A stretch of DNA of 64,000 nt from NCBI RefSeq assembly GCF_000316035.1, contig NZ_ANHX01000029.1, forward strand, positions 1 through 64,000. Direction: 5' to 3'. Source of the DNA: Paenibacillus sp. PAMC 26794 (GTDB taxonomy: Bacteria > Bacillota > Bacilli > Paenibacillales > Paenibacillaceae). Under the pieces are notes generated by a model. The model was not told where the DNA came from, searched no databases, and saw only the letters and a program-made list of their open reading frames with translations. Positions 37,636 to 47,170 of this stretch are shown one piece after another. Both the position numbers and the translations under genes were made by a program. Each line of letters begins with the position of its first letter. Positions within the stretch are counted from its first letter, which is position 1.

Positions 37636-39231
37636 CTAGAATTTATCGTTTAGCTCATCCAGATAAGGTTGAACCAGGGACATTTTACTGTTTACCCATT
37701 CTTTCCAGTTCGCCTCTAGATCTCCGTTTTTGAGGATCAAGTTGGCATATTCGTTCTGGTAGTCGAATGAAGCCTGACTCTTAGCTTTGGAATCGTACAG
37801 GTTGACATCCCAATCGTATGTTGCAAGCGATTTGCCTTCTGTACCGAGTTTTGCTTTTTCTTCGAACAATTTCACGGCTCTATCACGGTAATCTTTTTTG
37901 ATTGCAGGGTTTACAACACTGAAGTCGTCACCGAGCAGGTACAGACCTTCGAAACGTGCTGGATATTTATCTTCCAATACCGTTCCTTCTGGCAACAAGC
38001 TAACGAGTTCGTTGTTTTCATCATATTTCCAATCGGTTCCTTCAAAGCCCATGTTGATGAGCAACTGTCCTTCTTTTGTTGCAGAGTAATCGATCAGATC
38101 CATGATCCGTTCGAATTTCTCGTCACTAATGTCTGGATTGAAGATCAATGCAGACCAGAAGTTGGCTTGCTCCATGTTACGGTATTTACCGTCATCGCCT
38201 ACTACGATTGCTGTGTGTACCAGTTCATCACTATCTACACCCAGATTTTTTCTCATATCAGAATCCAGACCTTGTCTGTACGAAGCCAATCCGCCCAGAC
38301 TTGTTACAGCAGCTGTACCTGTTACTTTGAAGTTGTTTTGACCTTCATTGTTTTTCCATGTGTAGAACTCAGGATTGAGCAGTCCGTCTTTATAGGCTTT
38401 TTGCATCAATTTAAGTCCTGTCAGCGTTTCAGGATCTGCTGGTCCCCAGTGGAATTGGCCATCTTCACCTTTGTAGAACGGAGAATCAGTCATGGCATGC
38501 ACACTGTTTGGCATAATCATGTTTGTCATGGCATCTGCCGCATTGTAGGACAGAGGTACAAGTTTGTTACCCACTTTGCCTGGATCTTTTTCTTTCACTA
38601 GCGCAGCATATTCATTCAATTCGGTTGTTGTATAAGCATCTTTTAGTTCAAAACCAACTGCTTCAGCCCAGTCTTTACGAAGCGCAATGACACCAATTTG
38701 GTTCGTGAGTGGGTCAGCTGGTTTGTTCTCGAAATAGATTGGTCTAGGCAGGACATATGTTCCACCCGTCAGTTCTTCCAACTTGTCTCCAAGACCCGTC
38801 AAATTGTAAGCTGCTGCCACGTTAGGCCAGCGTTCTTTCCAGTCATCCGGGAATTTGTAGAACAAACCTTGTTCAATGCTGTTAATGGCATCGCCATGTA
38901 CGTAGTTCCATACCGCTACATCCGGCAAGTCGCCAGAGTTGATCCACAGACGAAGCTTCTCGCCCCATGAATCCCAATCGATATAGTTGTAGTCCCATGT
39001 TAAATTAAATTTGTCTGTCCAGAACTTGTGGAAGTCATTATCCAGGTTCCCGTTTTTGATTTCTGTCAGGTTAGCTACAGAGATGGTCAGGTTGTCTTTG
39101 TAATTTCCCTCTCCATCTTTTTCGTTACCACCTGAAGCTCCTTGACTGGAACAAGCGGTCACCATCAGCATAACTACACTAAGCGTGATGGCAAAGAGAG
39201 CTCTTACTGACAACTTTTTGTTCGTTTTCAT
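37636..39231 (-). CDS. Sugar ABC transporter substrate-binding lipoprotein
   Basis: 531 residues. The signal peptide ends in the lipobox LMVTACSS (acylated Cys about 27), followed by a Gly/Asn-rich linker. The remainder is a large extracellular solute-binding protein of the LplA/YtcQ type common in Paenibacillus. It works with the two permease genes upstream; the ATPase must come from elsewhere (a shared MsmX-like protein). The substrate is an oligosaccharide, probably beta-linked given the GH3 gene. Confidence 0.9.
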   Translation of the reverse strand: MKTNKKLSVRALFAITLSVVMLMVTACSSQGASGGNEKDGEGNYKDNLTISVANLTEIKNGNLDNDFHKFWTDKFNLTWDYNYIDWDSWGEKLRLWINSGDLPDVAVWNYVHGDAINSIEQGLFYKFPDDWKERWPNVAAAYNLTGLGDKLEELTGGTYVLPRPIYFENKPADPLTNQIGVIALRKDWAEAVGFELKDAYTTTELNEYAALVKEKDPGKVGNKLVPLSYNAADAMTNMIMPNSVHAMTDSPFYKGEDGQFHWGPADPETLTGLKLMQKAYKDGLLNPEFYTWKNNEGQNNFKVTGTAAVTSLGGLASYRQGLDSDMRKNLGVDSDELVHTAIVVGDDGKYRNMEQANFWSALIFNPDISDEKFERIMDLIDYSATKEGQLLINMGFEGTDWKYDENNELVSLLPEGTVLEDKYPARFEGLYLLGDDFSVVNPAIKKDYRDRAVKLFEEKAKLGTEGKSLATYDWDVNLYDSKAKSQASFDYQNEYANLILKNGDLEANWKEWVNSKMSLVQPYLDELNDKF

Positions 39232-39284
39232 GTTTTACCCCCATGTTTTTTAGTAGAATTTTATTGCAAAATCCTATACGTATA

Positions 39285-40187
39285 TCAGGTCTTGATTGCC
39301 CCTGTTAATACCCCTTTGGCAAAGTGTTTTTGCAGCATTGGGAAGAAACACATAATTGGTACCATGGTGACAAATACGGCTGCCATCTTCATGCCCATTG
39401 AGAAGTTACTTGCCTGGGCAGCATCCACACTGGATGCATTGGATGCATTCGTCTGAGATGTCACGATAATGTTTCTGAGTACATTCTGGAGCGGTAACTG
39501 ATCCGCTTTTCGAAGGAATATCATCGCATCATACCAACTGTTCCAGTAAGCCACACCGTAGAACAACGTGATTGTAGCCATAATTGGTGTAGCCAGCGGA
39601 AGAACAACAGAGAACAAAATTTTCCACTCTCCGGCTCCATCCAGTCTCGCCGATTCCATGAGTGATTCAGGCAAAGTGTAGAAGTAGTTCATCATCAGAA
39701 TCATGTTAAAAGCACTGAAGCTTCCCGCCAGGATAACGGACCACAGCGTACCTGTAAGATGAAGTGATTTCATGATCAGGTACAGTGGTACGATACCACC
39801 ATTAAAGATCATGGTGAACAGTACCAGGAAAAATAGAAATTTCTTAAACGGAAATTTGTTGCGACTAAGGCCATATGCCATGCTTGTTGTCAGGAACAAG
39901 CTGAGTGGCAAGCCGATGACTAGCAATATAATTGTATTTTTGTACCCCGTCAGAATCGTTCCGTCAGCGAACAATGCCTTGTAGGAATCCAATGTCCATT
40001 CTTTAGGGAACATCAAAAATGGATTGTCAGCATATTCTTTTTGTGTTGCAAACGAGATCATGATGACATTCCAGAACGGAATCAGGATCATCAGGGCAAG
40101 CACTAGTAATACGGCGAAAATAATGTAATCGAGAAGTGTCATTTTTTCTGTACCAATTCTCGGTTTTTTGTTAGCTTTCTTGCTCAT
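39285..40187 (-). CDS. Carbohydrate ABC permease (LplC/YtcP-like)
   Basis: 300 residues with six hydrophobic helices. The EAA loop is ESARLDGAGEWKILFSVVLPLATPI (about 190-215). The end (FPMLQKHFAKGVLTGAIK) is typical of the second permease of this CUT1 group. AGGAGG precedes the ATG. Pairs with the permease encoded just upstream. Confidence 0.92.
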   Translation of the reverse strand: MSKKANKKPRIGTEKMTLLDYIIFAVLLVLALMILIPFWNVIMISFATQKEYADNPFLMFPKEWTLDSYKALFADGTILTGYKNTIILLVIGLPLSLFLTTSMAYGLSRNKFPFKKFLFFLVLFTMIFNGGIVPLYLIMKSLHLTGTLWSVILAGSFSAFNMILMMNYFYTLPESLMESARLDGAGEWKILFSVVLPLATPIMATITLFYGVAYWNSWYDAMIFLRKADQLPLQNVLRNIIVTSQTNASNASSVDAAQASNFSMGMKMAAVFVTMVPIMCFFPMLQKHFAKGVLTGAIKT

Positions 40188-40205
40188 CTCATTTTTCCTC
40201 CTCTC

Positions 40206-41165
40206 TTATCGGAACAAACCGTCTCCGCCAAGCCACTTGGCAAATCTGTCAGCAAGAAGCAGCAAGGCCATATTCACCAGGGAACGGAACAAGCTGACCG
40301 CTGTCGAGAATGAGAAATCGGTAGATGACTGGAACGTAATCCGATAGATATATACATCGAGTACTTCCGATACATTTTTGGTAGCGGCATTTGCCAAGTT
40401 GAAGATCTGGTCAAACCCGGAAGACATCAATCCACCAACCGAGAGAATAAACATGATTGTGATGGTTGGAAGGATGTTCGGTAAAGTAATTTTGAACATC
40501 TGTTGCATACGGGAAGCCCCGTCAATCTGTGCTGATTCATACTGATCCTGATCAATACCGGAAATGGCAGCCAGGAATATAATCGCGCCCCATCCACTTG
40601 ATTTCCAAATATCAGTCAACAGCAACATTGGTACAAAGTTGGATTCAGACCCCAGGAAGTTAATCGTTGGCAATCCGAGTAATCCGAGCGCACTATTTAC
40701 CAGTCCGTCATATGCCAGCACATTGATGACTACCCCGGATACGATGATCCAGGACAGGAAGTGCGGGAACGTAAGAACGGTTTGGAACAATTTTTTCCCT
40801 CTGCGCATCCGCAATTCATTCAGCAACAGCGCCAAAATGATCGGGAACGGGAACTGAATAATCAGTTTCAGAATATTGATGTACAGCGTACGCCATACTG
40901 CGTCGATAAAGGTTGGATCACGGAAAACATATTTGAAGTTCTCGAATCCGCTCCATGGACTTCCCCAGATGCCCAGGTTAGCCTTGTAATCTTTGAATGC
41001 CAGAGACAGGCCACCCATCGGCATGTAGGCAAACAGAATTAGCCAGACAAGCCCCGGAATAAGCAGGGTGTATGTCATTCGGTGCTTCCAGATTTCAGTC
41101 CAGAGCGAATTGCCCTTCACGTTTCCCTTCAGCTTTTTGCTAGGTCCTTCGGCTGCAGGTTTCAC
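40206..41165 (-). CDS. Carbohydrate ABC permease (LplB-like)
   Basis: 319 residues from a GTG at 41165, placed by GTGAGGAG seven bases upstream (an earlier GTG at 41180 has no site). Six helices; the EAA loop is YESAQIDGASRMQQMFKITLPNI. It is the first permease of the CUT1 pair. It lies directly after the esterase stop, so it is coupled. Confidence 0.9.
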   Translation of the reverse strand: MKPAAEGPSKKLKGNVKGNSLWTEIWKHRMTYTLLIPGLVWLILFAYMPMGGLSLAFKDYKANLGIWGSPWSGFENFKYVFRDPTFIDAVWRTLYINILKLIIQFPFPIILALLLNELRMRRGKKLFQTVLTFPHFLSWIIVSGVVINVLAYDGLVNSALGLLGLPTINFLGSESNFVPMLLLTDIWKSSGWGAIIFLAAISGIDQDQYESAQIDGASRMQQMFKITLPNILPTITIMFILSVGGLMSSGFDQIFNLANAATKNVSEVLDVYIYRITFQSSTDFSFSTAVSLFRSLVNMALLLLADRFAKWLGGDGLFR

Positions 41166-41176
41166 ATTGCATCTCC

Positions 41177-41941
41177 TCACTCTACTATGGTCTTGTCGTT
41201 GTACAGAAAATCAAACATCGTTCTCAGGTGGTGCTCCCAAAATTTCCATTCATGAGCCCCCGGCGTCTCCACATACCGAAAATCAAAGGCAGTCCCCTGC
41301 ATGTATTTCGCATAGTCGCGATTCATCTCTACGAAGGGGTCACTATCGCCACAGCAACTGAGGATATCCGGTAAAGGAACACCCTGTTCCAGCAGCTTGG
41401 CCGACAGTGCGTAAATATCCTGATCGGCTTTCACCTGTAAACGTTCTCCAAAAACCGCTTTCATTTCCTTGATCATGGTCGCTGGCATATGGGGATCATG
41501 AAGTCGTGTCTGGATATCCGTTACGCCGGATAGAGACACTACTTTGCGATATCGCTCTGGATAAGTTAGTCCACATTTCAGTGCACCATATCCACCCATG
41601 GATAAACCGGCGACGTATGTTTTCTCCGGATCAGGATTCAGATTGAGCAGACGCTTGCATATTTCAGGTAACTCCTGAGTGATGTAGTGGAAGTAATTCA
41701 GGCCGTATTCCATATCGGTGTAATAGCTTCGATTCACTTCCGGCATAATGATAGTACAGCCATATTGCGCTGCATACATCTCAATTGTGGTTAACCGCTG
41801 CCAGGTACTCGCATTATCGCCTGCCCCGTGCAACAGATATAGTGTACCGCCTGAAGTTTCTCCGGAGTCACTGGACACAACATGTATGCTGGTATTCATG
41901 CATAAGGTTGGCGATCCAGTTTCGATCGTTATATGTGCCAT
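41177..41941 (-). CDS. Esterase of the tributyrin/acyl esterase family
   Basis: 254 residues from the ATG at 41941 (GAGGGG upstream). Alpha/beta hydrolase with nucleophile GLSMGGYGALK (Ser about 122) and C-terminal His in PGAHEWKFWEHHL. The opening MAHITIETGSPTLCMNTSI matches the EstA/D-esterase group. It has no signal peptide, so it is cytosolic. It is first in the sugar operon, so deacetylation or deacylation of imported plant oligosaccharides is a reasonable role. Confidence 0.85.
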   Translation of the reverse strand: MAHITIETGSPTLCMNTSIHVVSSDSGETSGGTLYLLHGAGDNASTWQRLTTIEMYAAQYGCTIIMPEVNRSYYTDMEYGLNYFHYITQELPEICKRLLNLNPDPEKTYVAGLSMGGYGALKCGLTYPERYRKVVSLSGVTDIQTRLHDPHMPATMIKEMKAVFGERLQVKADQDIYALSAKLLEQGVPLPDILSCCGDSDPFVEMNRDYAKYMQGTAFDFRYVETPGAHEWKFWEHHLRTMFDFLYNDKTIVE

Positions 41942-42043
41942 AAATGTAACCCCTCTCATCATCGCCTGCTGTCTTTACTCATTCGTTTCTCTGGCGTTGG
42001 ATTGCAGGCTGTTGTAGATTCCCTTGTATTACGATGGGTTATC

Positions 42044-42067
42044 GAAACGATTTTCTCGAATCGTTTC
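42044..42067. promoter_or_regulatory. LacI-type operator O2
   Basis: GAAACGAT-N8-ATCGTTTC, perfect arms. It lies about 77 bases downstream of O1 within the esterase leader and could allow repression by looping. Confidence 0.65.
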
Positions 42068-42120
42068 AAAACATAGCCAACGTTGATTCACATGGACTTC
42101 ATTACAACACTTTTAATGTG

Positions 42121-42144
42121 GAAGCGATTTCTTCGAATCGTTTC
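42121..42144. promoter_or_regulatory. LacI-type operator O1
   Basis: GAAGCGAT-N8-ATCGTTTC, one mismatch between arms. It overlaps the predicted start of transcription of the esterase operon. Confidence 0.65.
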
Positions 42145-42150
42145 GAATAA

Positions 42151-42180
42151 ATCATAAGCCTGATGAGTAAACCCTGTCAA
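42151..42180 (-). promoter_or_regulatory. Esterase-ABC-GH3-LacI operon promoter
   Basis: -35 TTGACA (42175-42180), 18-base spacer, -10 TATGAT (42151-42156). Operator O1 follows at once. The leader is about 200 bases. Confidence 0.75.
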
Positions 42181-42302
42181 TAACCCTTTTACAAATTTCG
42201 CGTTTTTTTCTCGAAAAAATGCTTTTTCAAGTCTAAATTTGCGTCGAAAGACACTATTATTACGAAAAAATGAAAATTTAGTCAGTGCTATTACAACTTT
42301 AA

Positions 42303-42331
42303 TTGACACCAAACCAGGTTTATACTAACAT
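42303..42331 (+). promoter_or_regulatory. Promoter of the serine hydrolase gene
   Basis: -35 TTGACA (42303-42308), 17-base spacer, -10 TAACAT (42326-42331). Divergent from the esterase promoter. Confidence 0.55.
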
Positions 42332-42358
42332 GGGTTCTGATTTTGCATTCGAATCACG

Positions 42359-42368
42359 GAAACGTTTC
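42359..42368. promoter_or_regulatory. Short LacI/cre-like palindrome
   Basis: GAAACGTTTC, a perfect palindrome 27 bases after the -10 of the serine hydrolase promoter. It shares the GAAACG half-site with O1 and O2, so a roadblock operator is possible. Confidence 0.5.
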
Positions 42369-42415
42369 ACCAACCGATTTTACTCAGGTTTCACCTTGAT
42401 ATTAGGGAGGTTAAT

Positions 42416-43327
42416 ATGTCTGAGCAACTCAAAGGTTTCATTCATACGATTACGGAGCAACAATTGAATGTTTTTTCCATTCGCATATTACAAAAAGGGC
42501 ATCTGCTTGCCCATTGGGACCGAGATAAGGATCAGCGCAGGGTACAACATTCCATCAGTAAATCCTTCACGTGTATGGCCGTGGGTCTTGCGCTTGAAGA
42601 AGGTCTGTTACATCTGGATGCGACACTTGGTGATTATTTCTCTTATAATCATGTATCCAGTGCACATAACAATCTCCCCTCGCCGCGAGAATTGAAACTG
42701 CGTGATCTTCTCCGAATGTCTTCGGGCCATGACGCTCCCCCTCTTTGGGCTGATGAACGAGCTTCATTGACCGAAAAGGACTGGGGGAAATATTATATGT
42801 CTCTGCCTCTGGACCGGGTACCTGGAGAACAATTTACATATAGCAGTGGGGATACATTTATGATCTCAGTCATGCTACAGGCTGCTACCGGCCAAACCGT
42901 GAAAGATTACCTGACTCCACGGTTATTTGATCCACTTGGCATTCATGATGTAGAGTGGGAAACCTCTCCACTCGGCGTAACGCTTGGCTGTGCTGGTCTT
43001 TGGATAAGTAATGAGGAACTGAGTCGATTTGGACAGTTACTGCTGCAGGAGGGCTTTTGGAAAGGCAGACAGCTTGTACCTGCGGTTTGGATTGGACAGG
43101 CTACGTCCCAGCAGATCGAAACGACTGGAGACGGTGATTGGGGAAAAGGTTACGGGTATCAGTTCTGGATGTGTTCCCATGATGCTTACCGCGCCGATGG
43201 CGCCTATGGTCAGTTGTGTATCGTAATTCCCTCAAAGGAAGCTGTCATATGTATTAATAGTGTGGAAGAAAATATGCAAGGCATCCTGAATGCCGTATGG
43301 AATGAGGTTTTACCCCTTTACAATTAG
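42416..43327 (+). CDS. Serine hydrolase, class C beta-lactamase family
   Basis: 303 residues, no signal peptide. Active-site SxxK is SISK (Ser about 44), and the Tyr motif is YSSGD (about 142), a variant of YxN. GYGYQFWMC is typical of the esterase/DD-peptidase-like branch. It probably hydrolyses esters or amides in the cytosol rather than beta-lactam antibiotics. GGGAGG before the ATG. Its control region is shared with the divergent sugar operon. Confidence 0.85.
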   Translation: MSEQLKGFIHTITEQQLNVFSIRILQKGHLLAHWDRDKDQRRVQHSISKSFTCMAVGLALEEGLLHLDATLGDYFSYNHVSSAHNNLPSPRELKLRDLLRMSSGHDAPPLWADERASLTEKDWGKYYMSLPLDRVPGEQFTYSSGDTFMISVMLQAATGQTVKDYLTPRLFDPLGIHDVEWETSPLGVTLGCAGLWISNEELSRFGQLLLQEGFWKGRQLVPAVWIGQATSQQIETTGDGDWGKGYGYQFWMCSHDAYRADGAYGQLCIVIPSKEAVICINSVEENMQGILNAVWNEVLPLYN

Positions 43328-43395
43328 CGTTAGTCTACGTATTTTATCTTTTTTAAAATTTGCAATTATGCCATCCGATTGATAATAAAACAAAA

Positions 43396-43426
43396 AACGC
43401 CATGGAGTCATAAACCCCATGGCGTT
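43396..43426. terminator. Terminator, bidirectional
   Basis: AACGCCATGG/CCATGGCGTT, perfect 10-bp stem with 11-base loop. Shared by the serine hydrolase gene and abrB. Confidence 0.85.
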
Positions 43427-43431
43427 ACTTC

Positions 43432-43686
43432 TTATGCGTGCTGTGGAAGCTGAGTCATTTCATCTAAACATTGTGCGCATATGTAACGCTCTTTGAACTC
43501 GTTGACTTCCTCGACGGATCCGCAGAAAATACATTTTGGACGATATCTCTCCAAGATAATATGGTCCCCTTGTACTAAGATTTCTACAGGATCTCCCTCA
43601 TTCATTTGATACCTTTTACGCAAAGATTTAGGCAATACGATCCTACCTAATTGGTCAACTTTGCGAACTACTCCAGCTGGCTTCAT
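43432..43686 (-). CDS. abrB: AbrB family transition-state regulator
   Basis: 84 residues. The N-terminal swapped-hairpin DNA-binding domain is GVVRKVDQLGRIVLPKSLRKRY. The C-terminal half has two CxxC pairs (CIFC and CAQC) that could bind zinc. This resembles AbrB/Abh proteins, which repress stationary-phase genes, including antibiotic clusters, during growth. Whether it controls the lasso operon is not known. AGAGGTG upstream. Confidence 0.88.
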   Translation of the reverse strand: MKPAGVVRKVDQLGRIVLPKSLRKRYQMNEGDPVEILVQGDHIILERYRPKCIFCGSVEEVNEFKERYICAQCLDEMTQLPQHA

Positions 43687-43853
43687 AGCTACGGCACACC
43701 TCTCCTATCTTACTCTAAATTTCTAGGTACATTTGTACTATGTTTATAGATTCGCCAAGATTTTGTCGAATCCTGCTGGAAATAAACATTTTTTGTCCTT
43801 TTTTTTGAAAAATGTTTTTTTACCGAATTCTAGCCGTCATTTATAACCTAAAT

Positions 43854-44321
43854 TTATCCTTCTAACCCCGGGAAATTGAGCTGGCGTAACGCTTCATATA
43901 CAATAATTGCTGCCGAATTGGACAGATTTAATGATCTAACGTCACCAGTCATTGGCATTTTCATACATGTATCGGGATTCGCAGCAATTAATTCAGGTGG
44001 CAGGCCTTTAGTCTCTTTACCAAAAACGAGGAAATCCCCATCCTGAAAATTAAAATCACTGTATCGGTTCTTGGCCTTCGTAGTTGCGTAGAAGAAACGA
44101 CCTTCCGGATATTTTTCCTGAACCTCAGCGAATGAGTCGTGGTATTCAATATGAACAGCATGCCAGTAGTCCAGCCCTGCCCGTTTCAATGTAGCATCAT
44201 CTGTTCGAAATCCAAGTGGTCGTACGAGATGCAGATGGGTCCCGGTTGCCGCACAAGTACGCGAAATATTGCCTGTGTTCGCCGGAATTTCTGGTTCAAC
44301 CAGAACGATGTGTAAAGCCAT
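43854..44321 (-). CDS. trmL: tRNA (cytidine(34)-2'-O)-methyltransferase
   Basis: 155-residue SPOUT methyltransferase. MALHIVLVEPEIPANTGNISRTCAATGTHLHLVRPLGF at the start and the C-terminal knot (LVFGKETKGLP...MPMTGDVRSLNLSNSAAIIVYEA) are the TrmL signatures. It methylates the wobble base of tRNA-Leu. AGGAGATTG precedes the ATG. Confidence 0.95.
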   Translation of the reverse strand: MALHIVLVEPEIPANTGNISRTCAATGTHLHLVRPLGFRTDDATLKRAGLDYWHAVHIEYHDSFAEVQEKYPEGRFFYATTKAKNRYSDFNFQDGDFLVFGKETKGLPPELIAANPDTCMKMPMTGDVRSLNLSNSAAIIVYEALRQLNFPGLEG

Positions 44322-44378
44322 ATGTGTTCAATCTCCTTTTCATTTCATGTTGACGACAACCCTCTAATCTTAAAGAAA

Positions 44379-44406
44379 AGCCCTCCACACGTCAATGTGG
44401 AAGGCT
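44379..44406 (-). terminator. Terminator after serC
   Basis: AGCC-TCCACA pairs with TGTGGA-GGCT, one mismatch, 6-base loop. On minus it is followed by TTTCTTT. Confidence 0.7.
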
Positions 44407-44418
44407 CCCTATACTTAA

Positions 44419-45507
44419 TTATCCATTTGTCTTCTGGAAGTGGCTCATGAAGTCTGTCAGTGCCTTAACACTCTCATAAGGAGCAGCATTATAAATGGAG
44501 GCACGGAGACCACCCACACTGCGATGTCCTTTCAGACCTACAAATCCTTCTTCCTCCGATGCCTTGATGAACTTTTTCTCCAGTTCCTCAGAAGCAAGAC
44601 GGAAGGTTACATTCATGAGGGAACGATCTTCTACTTCCACACAACCACGGTAGAAATCACCGGAAGAATCAATTGTGTTATAGAGCAATTCCGCTTTTTT
44701 CGTATTTTTTTGCTCAATACCAGCCAATCCGCCCTGTTCTTCAATCCATTTCAATACTTCATTCACCATATATACAGAGAAGGATGGCGGCGTATTGTAC
44801 AGGGAGTTGTTATCTACATGTGTGCTGTAACGAAGCATGGTTGGAATCGTTTTAGGCGATTCGCTCACCAGTTCCTCACGAGCAATTACAACCGTAATTC
44901 CGGATGGACCCAGGTTCTTCTGTGCACCCGCGTAGATCATGCCGAACTGATTAAGATCGAATGGTTTACAGAAAATATCACTCGACATATCCGCAATCAG
45001 AGGTACTGAACCGGTATCCGGGAACGACTTGAATTGCGTACCTTCAATCGTTTCGTTGGAAGTCAGATGCACATAAGCCGTACGTTCAGGCAAACTCAGA
45101 TTCGAAACATCCGGCAATTTCATGAATTTCTCTGCTTCCGAAGATGCAGCAACATGCGTCTCGCCGATCAACTTCGCCTCAGACAGTGCCTTCTTCGCCC
45201 AACTGCCAGTCATCACGTAACTTGCAGTCTGCCCTGCACCGAGCAGGTTCATTGGCAACATCGCGAACTGAGTGCTTGCACCGCCCTGCAGAAAGAGAAC
45301 CTTGTAACCTTTGGGATTGCCTAGAAGCGACAACAACCGCTCCTGAGCTTCATTATGTACAGACTCATACACCGCTCCACGGTGAGACATCTCCATAATC
45401 GACATGCCTGTATTACGAAAATCTACAAATTCCGCCTGTGCACGCTCCAGTACCTCAAGTGGTAACGCCGCAGGTCCTGCATTAAAGTTATACGCTCTTT
45501 TTGTCAC
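44419..45507 (-). CDS. serC: Phosphoserine aminotransferase
   Basis: 362 residues from a GTG at 45507 (GGTGGGGG upstream), matching the family's usual about 360. KRAYNFNAGPAALP opens the protein, and the PLP Lys lies in YAGAQKNLGPSG (about 198). The C-terminus has VGGLRASIYNA. It converts 3-phosphohydroxypyruvate to phosphoserine with glutamate, a step in serine synthesis. Monocistronic. Confidence 0.95.
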   Translation of the reverse strand: MTKRAYNFNAGPAALPLEVLERAQAEFVDFRNTGMSIMEMSHRGAVYESVHNEAQERLLSLLGNPKGYKVLFLQGGASTQFAMLPMNLLGAGQTASYVMTGSWAKKALSEAKLIGETHVAASSEAEKFMKLPDVSNLSLPERTAYVHLTSNETIEGTQFKSFPDTGSVPLIADMSSDIFCKPFDLNQFGMIYAGAQKNLGPSGITVVIAREELVSESPKTIPTMLRYSTHVDNNSLYNTPPSFSVYMVNEVLKWIEEQGGLAGIEQKNTKKAELLYNTIDSSGDFYRGCVEVEDRSLMNVTFRLASEELEKKFIKASEEEGFVGLKGHRSVGGLRASIYNAAPYESVKALTDFMSHFQKTNG

Positions 45508-45680
45508 AAAAATCCCCCACCCTTTCCATCCGTAGCTAACATACAAAGTGAATATTATCGCTATGATATCAGTATTCTCTATCTGCTTCAAGGGCAATAT
45601 GCATTAAAGTGTTGAATTCAGGTCATCAAATTCCTTTATCACCCTGCAAAGTTAAAGCACTACATTATTTAATTCAAGGA

Positions 45681-45711
45681 AAAGCCTCCGAGAGCGTGTC
45701 CCGGAGGCTTT
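45681..45711. terminator. Terminator after glnA
   Basis: AAAGCCTCCG/CGGAGGCTTT, perfect 10-bp stem, with A/T tracts on both sides. Confidence 0.85.
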
Positions 45712-45745
45712 AAGTTGGAACAAGAACTGTTCCGACCTCGACCGA

Positions 45746-47170
45746 TTAGCAGTCGAAGTAGAGGCTGTACTCATGCGGATGAATGCGAATCGCTACTGCT
45801 TTCGCTTCGTCACGCTTGAGGTTGATGTAGTTATCAAGGAAGTCTTTTGTGAATACGCCGCCTTCAGTCAAGAACTCGTTGTCAGCTGCCAGAGCATCAA
45901 GTGCTTCTTCCAGGGAAGCTGGCACACTGCGGATGTTTTCTTTGTCTGCATCAGACAGGTCATAGATGTTTTTGTCGAGCGGACCATATCCAAGCTCAGT
46001 TGGGTTGATTTTACGTTTGATTCCGTCCAGACCCGCCATCAGCATTGCGGAGAATGCCAGGTAAGGGTTAGCTGTGGAGTCAGGTGTACGGAACTCGATA
46101 CGACAACCCTTCGGTGTCACAGCTGCAACCGGAATACGAACTGCTGCGGAACGGTTACCTTTGGAGTAAACCAGGTTTACTGGTGCTTCGTAACCAGGTA
46201 CGAGACGTTTGAACGAGTTTGTACTCGGGTTAGTCAAAGCGATCAGTGCCGGAGCATGGTACAAGATACCTCCGATGTAGTGCAGAGCCATTTCACTCAG
46301 ATTAGCATATCCCGCTTTGTCATAGAACAATGGGGAATCGCCATCAAAGATGGATTGGTGAACGTGCATTCCGCTACCATTATCACCGAACAATGGTTTT
46401 GGCATGAATGTTGCTACTTTGCCATATTGACGTGCAGTGTTGTGCACGATGTATTTGTATGCAAGCAGGTTATCTGCTGTTTTCTTCAGTGTATCAAAAC
46501 GGAAGTTAATTTCGGCTTGACCCGCTGTCGCCACTTCATGGTGATGACGCTCGATTGACAGGCCAGCTTCTTCCAAAAGGCGACACATTTCGCTACGAAT
46601 ATCTTGTTGTGTATCCACTGGTGCTACTGGAACATATCCGCCTTTAGTACGAACTTTGAAGCCCAGGTTTCCGCCTTCTTCCTGACGGTTGGTATTCCAT
46701 GAAGCTTCTTCGGAATCAACGAAGTAGGAAGAGCTGTTCGTGCCGCTCTCATAACGAACATCATCGAAGATGAAGAACTCGGATTCAGGTGCGAAGAATG
46801 CTGTTGTACCTACGCCGCTTTCTTGCAGGAAAGCTTCTGCTTTAACAGCGATACCGCGTGGGTCACGCTCATAACGCTCGCCATCCGGAGTGAAGATATC
46901 ACACATAACATTCAATGTAGGGTGTGCAGTGAACGGATCGACATAAGTCGCTTCAGGATCTGGCATCATAACCATATCGGACTCTTCAATTCCGCGGAAA
47001 CCTTGGATAGAAGAACCGTCAAAAGCTACTCCATTTACGAATGTGTCTGCATCAACAGCCGAAGCTGGCAACGAGATGTGATGTGCACGACCAGCTAAAT
47101 CTACAAAACGAAAATCTACCCACTCGATGTTGTTCTCTTGAATTGATTTCAATACGTTTTCAACCGACAT
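45746..47170 (-). CDS. glnA: Glutamine synthetase, type I (beta-like)
   Basis: 474 residues from the ATG at 47170 (GGGAGG eight bases upstream). It is longer than the 444-residue Bacillus GlnA because it has the insertion (VDSEEASWNTN...EGGNLGFKVRTKGGY, about 150-180) typical of GSI-beta enzymes. The Tyr of KNIYDL (about 405) corresponds to the adenylylation site of enteric GlnA. Catalytic blocks DGSSI, NGSGMHVHQS and NRSAAVRIP are intact. It makes glutamine from glutamate and ammonia. No glnR is adjacent, but a GlnR/TnrA box covers its promoter. Confidence 0.93.
   Translation of the reverse strand: MSVENVLKSIQENNIEWVDFRFVDLAGRAHHISLPASAVDADTFVNGVAFDGSSIQGFRGIEESDMVMMPDPEATYVDPFTAHPTLNVMCDIFTPDGERYERDPRGIAVKAEAFLQESGVGTTAFFAPESEFFIFDDVRYESGTNSSSYFVDSEEASWNTNRQEEGGNLGFKVRTKGGYVPVAPVDTQQDIRSEMCRLLEEAGLSIERHHHEVATAGQAEINFRFDTLKKTADNLLAYKYIVHNTARQYGKVATFMPKPLFGDNGSGMHVHQSIFDGDSPLFYDKAGYANLSEMALHYIGGILYHAPALIALTNPSTNSFKRLVPGYEAPVNLVYSKGNRSAAVRIPVAAVTPKGCRIEFRTPDSTANPYLAFSAMLMAGLDGIKRKINPTELGYGPLDKNIYDLSDADKENIRSVPASLEEALDALAADNEFLTEGGVFTKDFLDNYINLKRDEAKAVAIRIHPHEYSLYFDC

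Noticed and set aside
43780..43835. AT-rich inverted repeat near trmL as terminator
   Set aside because: Stem is almost all A-T, and the T-tract faces the strand without an upstream gene.
45773..46558. 261-codon plus-strand ORF opposite glnA
   Set aside because: Shadow of the highly conserved glnA reading frame; composition rich in Cys, Phe and Arg, with no start signal.
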